Of a stretch of 64,000 bases of DNA, positions 57,420 to 64,000 are shown one piece after another. Source of the DNA: Blastocystis sp. Blastoise (taxonomy: Eukaryota; Sar; Bigyra; Opalinata; Blastocystidae); contig JBBPEB010000029.1 of assembly GCA_039096225.1 (NCBI GenBank), forward strand, positions 496,001 to 560,000. Reading direction: 5' to 3'. Both the position numbers and the translations under genes were made by a program. Within the stretch, counting starts at the first letter, position 1, and each line of letters begins with the position of its first letter. The notes under the pieces are model-generated. The model had not been told where the DNA came from. It saw only the letters and a list, made by a program, of their open reading frames with translations, and searched no databases.

Positions 57420-59506
57420 ATGTCACAGAGCACCAACGAGAAAAACGATGGCTCCATTACAATACCTTTTGAATTAAATGGCCAAAAAATAGAAATTAAG
57501 ATTATCTATAAAATCGAATATAAAGACTCGTTGTGTTTGAAAGAAGAAGAATTAGGTAGTGGCTGTATTCTCAAGTATACAAGAGAGTATGCACGAGTCA
57601 AACCGCTTATCTTGTTTTGCTTCTCTCAGCGTTATCCATTCTTTGTAATGCGTGATCTAAAAGGAATGAATGAAACAAAAGGCAATAGTGGCTTTAAAGT
57701 ATATATCCATTCTATATTCACGTATATTCATTTATATTATGGTTATGAATTATAGGCAAAAAGTGAAAAGGTGCACAAAGAGATCGTAGATATATGTAAT
57801 AAATATGGTCCAACTGAAAAAGGGATAGAAAAAATAAAAGAACAAATTCGAGTTCATCATCCTAGTTTATATAAAGGTATCAAACAAAGTGCAGAATCAT
57901 TTTTTTTGAAAGTCAAGTATGATTAGAATTCTAATAAAATATAATATTAATTCTTATTACTTATATTTATTTCTGTATAGTGATAAAACTTTTAAGGAAG
58001 ATGAAGTTCGTGTCTGGATATTTTTATATGCATCTAACGTGACTATTGAATATTATGGTCGAGTATATATTTAGAAAAATAGTTTTATATTTATGTTTTT
58101 AATTGATATTTACTTTTCTATATGATTATTTATATAGCTCCTAGGAAAAAGTCAGTATTTCTCAAGTAATTATAAAAATCCAATTTGTAAAAATTACGTA
58201 TATATATACTATTTTTATTCTTATTCTTATTATATATTTCATTTATTTTTTTGTTTTACTAACTTACTATTATTACTTATATTTCATACTATTTATTAAA
58301 TAGCCAGAAATAGTACTTGAAAGAAATGAGAGAAAGACGTTAGATGCAAGAACTCGTGAAATGAATTGCCTCTTTCCTATTGTTACTATTATTAATGAAG
58401 AAGTATTATTCAATTTACCTTTTGATGAGGCTAATTATTATAAAAGTGTTCTGTATTTTTATATAGAAATCTACAGAAAAATTTATGCTGAGTGTGACAT
58501 AAGAAAGGATACTCCTTGTGGTTCTCTTCATTTCTGTTTCGATACTGAAAAGTATAAGTTTAATGAAACTCCTAGTTTTATAGACTGTCCACTAGTTCCT
58601 GAATCCTGTGAACAAACAAAACCAGTAATGGTAATAGAAGAATCTGATGAAGAGTTTCGTGGTGATGATAACAATAATAATGGATATAATTCTATTTATG
58701 ATCAAGGCGATGATACACAAGCAAGGAGTAATCTATATGAACAAAATTCTACTAATTCATATCATGATAATCAAAAAATACAAAGCCGAATTATTAAGGG
58801 ATCTACTCATGGTTTTAGTAGTCAACAAGATTATACTGATGCTAATAATTGTCAAAGTGAATCAACTAATAATTATTACACAAATGAAACTAGCCTTAGT
58901 GATGTTAATAGAAATAATAATGGAACTATTATTTCTCAACAAACAGAAGTGGATGATGATGACATACCTGTAGGGGGTAATGGCCAAAAAAAACGACCTA
59001 TTCCTGTAAATGATGGCGATAAAAGAACGAAATATGAAGGCTTTTATTCACCTAATTCTGAGAATCCATATAATTCATTTCAATATTTTTTAGTTGATTA
59101 TCCTATTAATGTAGTTATTCCTTGTGCTGTTGCTAATGTTACTGATCCTGTAACTAATGTAACTAATGTAACTAATTATACAACTGATAAAACTAATCCT
59201 ACAACTAATGTAACTAATTTTACAACTGATATAACTAGTCCTACAACTAGTGAAGATAATTTATTACATACTCAAACTTTTAATGGATCTAGTATTGCAC
59301 CTGATTTATCGAAAACTGCTGTTCCTTATATTTCTTTACCTCCTCAAGCTATAACTAGTTCGAATGGCCTTTCTCCTCTTTCTCCTCTTTCTCCTCTTTC
59401 TTCTCATTCTCCTCTTTCTTCTCATTCTCCTCTTTCTTCTCATTCTCCTCTTTCTTCTTTTTCTTCTAGTTTCAATTATTATATAAGTAATATTTCATTT
59501 TTTTAA
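57420..59506 (+). CDS. Protein of unknown function with repetitive Asn/Thr/Ser-rich C-terminus
   Basis: Five exons: 57420-57698, 57756-57916, 57981-58062, 58138-58197, 58304-59506. They give 594 residues. The N-terminal 250 residues look globular: ITIPFELNGQKIEIKIIYKIEY, GCILKYTREYARVKPLILFCF, RVHHPSLYKGIKQSAESFF, EVRVWIFLYASNVTIEYYG, EMNCLFPIVTIINEEVLFNL. The beta-rich alternation could be a DNA-binding or immunoglobulin-like fold, but I recognise no family. The rest is disordered: an acidic stretch, an Asn-rich part, a basic patch (KKRPIPVNDGDKRTKYEG), NVTNxTTD repeats and a final SPLSSH repeat. It may be a transcription regulator (weak inference). It is the last gene before a transposon-bearing gap. 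Confidence 0.6.
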
Positions 59507-60658
59507 ATAATCCTTATGATAATACATATTTCTTTAATTAAAAAAAAAATAAATTGTAAAATAATTACTCTTCTGTATAACCGTAACAAGAAAAATCATC
59601 TTAATTGATGATATATAGTTTTTGTATAAACTGTCGAAATATATATATATCTGTAAATACTTTGTTGTATCCTTATTATTTCTTTTTCTGTATATACATA
59701 ATTATTATTTCTTATTCTTTATTGTATAGAATATATATAAATTAAAATCACAATTTAGTTTTTTTTTTTTTATAATTCTTCTTCTTCTTCTAACTATGTC
59801 AAAGTATTTATATCTTTGGTAAAGCTTATCTGTATTATTCTATTAATATAATATCGTATATTATGTTCTTTTTTTATATATTCAGTTATATTACAATAAT
59901 AACTTTCTTTTTATTTATTATATATATATAACTCTATCTTAATGCTAAATTGTTTTTAATGTATATATTATTTTCAATTCTATTTTTCCATTTCTTTAAA
60001 ACGTGATTTCTTTTAATAAATTTCTATATGAATGCATAACTATATAGCCATATATTCTTATATATATAATCATGAATATAGATATATATAATACAAATAT
60101 TTTCCATTCTTGTTTGGTTGTTGTACAAAATGATTAGGAAATCACTTAAAGAAAAGTAATAGAGTCAATTGATAGATGTACATCTACACATTGATAGTTT
60201 TAAACAATAACAATAGTTTCTATTTATCTTCAGAACGTGTTCCATTTTGACAATGAAACAACAAGACACTAATCTAGAAAGAAAAGTTAGCTATTATTAT
60301 GATATAGCAACATGTACTATATGTCTTATATAAAAATGAAAGTATTTACAAAACAAATATAGGAACTATACCATAATTAATACTGTTAACTCTTGTTTTA
60401 GTTTGATGTATATATATTATGATTTGTATCATTTAATTCGTAATTGGCAATAATTCTTCAAATATAGAAGTCATACTCTCCTTTAGAAACATAAAGAATG
60501 TCAGTTTTCTTATAATTGCTAAATGGAAGAATGATTAGCCAATAGTTATCTTTATTTATTGGTTCAACCAATATAATATGAGAAATGATTATATACAAAA
60601 AGAACAATACTCAAAGAATATTCGTTAATGAGATGGTGTTTCCCGTGAATATGAATAA
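59507..60658. other. Intergenic spacer left of the transposon
   Basis: This 1.15-kb AT-rich spacer follows the unknown gene. T-rich and TA-rich words dominate. No gene, tRNA or snRNA is recognised. Confidence 0.5.
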
Positions 60659-60666
60659 AAACACGA
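60659..60666. repeat. Target site duplication, left copy
   Basis: The 8-bp word AAACACGA directly abuts the left inverted arm; the same word follows the right arm at 62065-62072. Confidence 0.85.
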
Positions 60667-61116
60667 TTGGCCAGACTATTTTGCGCAATTAATTTTCACG
60701 CTTCATTGGCGATAAAGTCAGACCAGAAAATGATCATTTTTTTCCACTGATAAATTCGAGAATTTCACGATTATTTCTATACTTTGAACCGAAACAGAAT
60801 TATTTCTAAAAAAGTTGGTACCAACTAAGAATTTTTCTTAGGATAAGGACAAAAGAATTGATTTATAAAAGAAAAAATGTTTTTTTGTATATATACATCT
60901 TATGTAGAGTATGGGAAAAGTCTAAAATTTAGAATAACATCAAAAATAAAAGACTTATTAAAAAAAAGAAATTTAAAAAACCATGAATATTCTTTAAAAA
61001 ACAGTGAATGTTTAAAACAAAATACTGGGAATGATATTTTTTTCATTATTTGTATATTTTTTATTTTGACTTATTGCTCACATATTTGATGTTATTATGA
61101 AATTATAAAAATATTT
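60667..61116 (+). repeat. Left inverted arm of transposon
   Basis: This 450-bp arm begins TTGGCCAGAC and ends ATAAAAATATTT. It includes a palindromic GTTGGTACCAAC near 60814-60825 and a 70-codon ORF at 60877-61089. Confidence 0.9.
60877..61089 (+). CDS. Small ORF inside left arm, mirrored at 61642-61854 (-)
   Basis: A 70-codon ATG-to-TGA ORF: a basic, Lys/Asn/Leu-rich middle (KIKDLLKKRNLKNHEYSLKN) and a hydrophobic end (FFIICIFFILTYC). The right arm carries the exact mirror copy. No transposase signature is present, and no homologue is recognised. It may simply be an open frame preserved by arm identity. Confidence 0.2.
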   Translation: MFFCIYTSYVEYGKSLKFRITSKIKDLLKKRNLKNHEYSLKNSECLKQNTGNDIFFIICIFFILTYCSHI

Positions 61117-61614
61117 TTATGTGTTATTTTATAAGTTATGCTTATGTTTACAATTTGTTTCAATATAACAATAAATATAGTTTTTAAGATTTTATTTTTG
61201 TTGAGTATTATTCTATTTTGCGATATTTTTAGCATTAACAATGACGGATTCTGTTTTATATGATGCTATTAGACATTATTTCGAAAAATTAATATTTTTA
61301 TATTTTACACTTTTTTTTCTTTAATTGAATTGAGAGTATACAATTCGTGCATACTATATCATATCATGTGATAAATAATGTTTTTTAATAGATAGAATCC
61401 GATATTTCTGTCTATAATTTACCACATATAAAATGTGTGAAAATTGATCCTATAAAAAGATTTATTACATAAAAACACTTTGTATCTCGTTTATATGATT
61501 TATAGATTATTTATGTCTAGTTTTAGGTTGTTATTAGTGTTTCACATCAAATTTAGGTTTTCGTTTTTAATTAAAAATAACTTTTTAGTATTTATAAAGC
61601 ATCTTTTAATCCAG
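61117..61614. other. Central unique region of transposon
   Basis: This 498-bp AT-rich centre between the two arms has no ORF of note and no internal repeat that I can see. It would form the loop of a fold-back structure. Confidence 0.7.
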
Positions 61615-62064
61615 AAATATTTTTATAATTTCATAATAACATCAAATATGTGAGCAATAAGTCAAAATAAAAAATATACAAATAATGAAAAAAATATCAT
61701 TCCCAGTATTTTGTTTTAAACATTCACTGTTTTTTAAAGAATATTCATGGTTTTTTAAATTTCTTTTTTTTAATAAGTCTTTTATTTTTGATGTTATTCT
61801 AAATTTTAGACTTTTCCCATACTCTACATAAGATGTATATATACAAAAAAACATTTTTTCTTTTATAAATCAATTCTTTTGTCCTTATCCTAAGAAAAAT
61901 TCTTAGTTGGTACCAACTTTTTTAGAAATAATTCTGTTTCGGTTCAAAGTATAGAAATAATCGTGAAATTCTCGAATTTATCAGTGGAAAAAAATGATCA
62001 TTTTCTGGTCTGACTTTATCGCCAATGAAGCGTGAAAATTAATTGCGCAAAATAGTCTGGCCAA
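61615..62064 (-). repeat. Right inverted arm of transposon
   Basis: This 450-bp arm is the reverse complement of the left arm, ends GTCTGGCCAA, and includes the mirrored 70-codon ORF (61642-61854, minus). Confidence 0.9.
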
Positions 62065-62072
62065 AAACACGA
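62065..62072. repeat. Target site duplication, right copy
   Basis: AAACACGA directly follows the right arm and matches 60659-60666. Confidence 0.85.
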
Positions 62073-62377
62073 GGGATGATAAAGACAGGTTTGTGTCGGA
62101 TTTAGGCAACTTTTAGGACATGGAAAGTGATAACAAAAAGTATAATTATGAAGTAGTTTCTTCATGAAATTTGATGACTGTCAATGTACACAACAACTTT
62201 TTAATTCTAATCTTTGTAAAAAATAACAATACATTTGATATAATAATTTTAAATATATTTATATTTTTAATTAGTTATATATCAAAAGTTTATATTCTTT
62301 GTTTCAAAGGATATTAAGTGCAATTTGCATTATTTCATACATTTTTTTTTATAAATTAGCATTATATTTATTGAATC
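62073..62377. promoter_or_regulatory. Upstream region of the WNK kinase gene
   Basis: These 305 bp between the transposon and the WNK start include a T10 run near 62342-62350. The insertion therefore lies about 310 bp upstream of this gene. No other element is recognised. Confidence 0.4.
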
Positions 62378-63153
62378 ATGTCGTTACAAGTTATTGAAGA
62401 GTCAGAGAAGGGAAGATTTCAGAAAGTATGATACATTAATTCATAGTAAATAATTATTTTTCTAGTTTAATGATGTTCTTGGTATGGGTGCTTATAAGAA
62501 GGTGTATGTAATTAGTCTATAAATATGATAATATAAAATACGTTATTATTTTAAACTTATGTATTTGTTTATATAGATATCGTGCTTGGGATAATAGAGA
62601 AGGCCATTACGTTGCTTGGAATGATATACCAATAAGTGGAGTACCTCCAAAAGAACAAAAACGTATAGTTTCCGAATTAGGTTTATTAAAACAAATTCAT
62701 AATGAACATATTATTGACTATTATGCATCTTGGTTTAATAAAGAAAAACAAAAAATTTGTTTAATTACACAATTAGTTACTTCAGGAACAATAAATGAGT
62801 ATATATAGCTTTATTTTTTAAAGATATAATATGTGTTATTAAATATTTTTTCTTTAATAAATATCTTATATTATATTATCATTATATTATATTATTAATA
62901 TTATTGATTATTATTATATTATATATTATATATATAGATATGCAAGCCGTCATATATTAACAATGGCTATTTTAAAGAATTGGGCAAAACAGATATTAAC
63001 AGGTTTAAATTATTTACATACAATGGACCCCCCTACTATTCATAGAGATATAAAATGTTCAAATATATTTTATGATAGTCAAGCTGGTATTATTAAAATA
63101 GGAGATTTAGGACTTTCAAGAAGATTAAATGATAGCGCACAATCTATTGCGGG

Positions 63154-63186
<33 letters not shown>

Positions 63187-63298
63187 TTTAAATTTTTTTC
63201 TGCTATTTTATATATATATATGGTTTTTATTATTATTGATTATTGATTGTTATATTATTGATTATTATATTGTTATATTATTGATTATAAGATAATAA

Positions 63299-63338
<40 letters not shown>

Positions 63339-63498
63339 TACTCCTGAGTTTATGGCTCCAGAGATATATAATGGTTCCCAATATGACCAAAAGGCAGATA
63401 TATATGCATTTGGAATGTGTTTATTAGAATTATATACACAAAAAATACCTTATGGAGAATGTAATACTATTGTAGAAATATGTAGAAAAGTCGTAGAA

Positions 63499-63546
<48 letters not shown>

Positions 63547-64000
63547 TTGTTTTATAGTTATTTATATTATATTAATTATATGTATATTCTTTTTACATTA
63601 TAAACATACAGACCTTATTTAATAAATATTAATACTATTATTATACTTATTATACTTATTATACTTATTATTATACTTATTATATATATATATAGGGTCA
63701 AGATCCAGCATGTTTACAGAATGTGAATAATCCAGAAACATATCAATTTATAAGCCGATGTATTGATTTTGATCCCGCCAAACGTCCCTCTGCCGCGCAA
63801 TTACTTGAAGATTCATTTCTAGAACCAAAAGAAGATGATCTACAAACTATATATGATGTATATATATTTTATATATATTATATTATTATTATTATATATT
63901 ATATATTATATATTATATATTATATATTATTATATTATTATATTATTATTATTATATTATTAAATATTATGTTTATTATAATATATTATTATTATAGAAT
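62378..64000 (+). CDS. WNK-type serine/threonine kinase (5' part; continues past the window)
   Basis: Exons: 62378-62425, 62466-62503, 62577-62798, 62938-63152, 63338-63498, 63696-63857, 63998 onward. About 280 residues are seen. Features of WNKs: the glycine loop [11 protein letters not shown] carries the lysine (subdomain I), and subdomain II reads YVAWNDIPI with Asn in place of the usual lysine. Catalytic loop [11 protein letters not shown]-like ([11 protein letters not shown]), [11 protein letters not shown] (DLG in place of DFG), activation and P+1 segment [25 protein letters not shown], and [18 protein letters not shown]. WNKs sense chloride and osmolarity and act on SPAK/OSR1-type kinases in animals; roles in protists are inferred. 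The ATG at 62378 is in frame and near the kinase domain, so no N-terminal extension exists. Confidence 0.92.

Larger units (their letters stand above)
60667..62064. mobile_element. Fold-back (long terminal inverted repeat) DNA transposon, non-autonomous
   Basis: A 1398-bp element. Its outer ends are TTGGCCAGAC... and ...GTCTGGCCAA. The two arms (60667-61116 and 61615-62064) are reverse complements over 450 bp, with no mismatch in any section I compared. They enclose a 498-bp unique centre. The 8-bp direct repeat AAACACGA on both sides is the signature of transposase-mediated insertion and is the size produced by hAT-type enzymes, though the terminal bases do not prove that superfamily. No transposase ORF is present, so it would need one in trans. 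Identity of the arms indicates a recent insertion or conversion between arms. It lies in a gap between an unknown gene and the WNK kinase. Confidence 0.85.

Noticed and set aside
60667-62064. Inverted repeat as an assembly artefact
   Set aside because: Flanking 8-bp direct repeats outside the arms and a unique centre fit a true insertion better; read mapping would settle it.

Overview
This window is nuclear DNA from a very AT-rich, intron-dense eukaryotic microbe. Genes use the standard code, with TAA, TAG and TGA stops fitting the reading frames. I assembled 21 protein-coding genes by joining exons in phase; 19 are complete and two run off the window ends. About 170 introns are implied. Nearly all are short and GT-AG, usually starting GTATAT and ending ATATAG around TA, TAA or TTA runs. 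The mix of AP-4, exocyst, PARN, WNK kinase, an ADD domain, Ragulator-like and THO genes argues against a reduced parasite. The lineage itself cannot be named from this sequence.

Layout: 1-2331 (-) kinesin-like protein with a degenerate motor; 2684-6306 (-) secreted or membrane-anchored alpha/beta hydrolase; 6669-9063 (+) WDR37-like; 9438-10583 (-) intronless BAR-SH3; 11029-12889 (+) intron-rich BAR-SH3; 13420-15244 (-) THOC3; 15502-17285 (+) unknown acidic protein; 17719-18695 (+) mitochondrial ribosomal protein uS15m; 19203-21223 (-) YeeE/YedE-type sulfur transporter; 21797-24669 (-) RanBP2-zinc-finger/RRM RNA-binding protein; 25549-29537 (-) PWP2; 30142-36333 (-) AP-4 epsilon; 36594-37126 (+) Rpp14/Pop5-like; 37327-39127 (-) ENTH/epsin; 40187-42600 (-) MYND+ADD protein; 44281-48592 (-) CPSF2; 49127-52598 (+) EXO84; 52883-53307 (-) LAMTOR4-like; 53536-56953 (+) PARN; 57420-59506 (+) unknown; 60667-62064 fold-back transposon; 62378-64000 (+) WNK kinase, cut by the window end.

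The genes are mainly housekeeping. RNA processing is represented by THOC3, CPSF2, PARN, PWP2, Rpp14/Pop5 and the FUS-like protein. Membrane traffic is represented by AP-4 epsilon, ENTH, EXO84 and the two BAR-SH3 genes. I see no operon-like or pathway cluster, tRNA, rRNA or CRISPR.

The main points of interest are: a non-autonomous transposon with perfect 450-bp inverted arms and an 8-bp target duplication; a MYND+ADD chromatin-reader architecture whose first intron is a U12-type AT-AG intron; a kinesin that has lost its nucleotide-binding motifs; introns whose (TA)n ends can pair with each other, including two where no GT donor is visible; and a single intronless gene among about 20 intron-rich ones.
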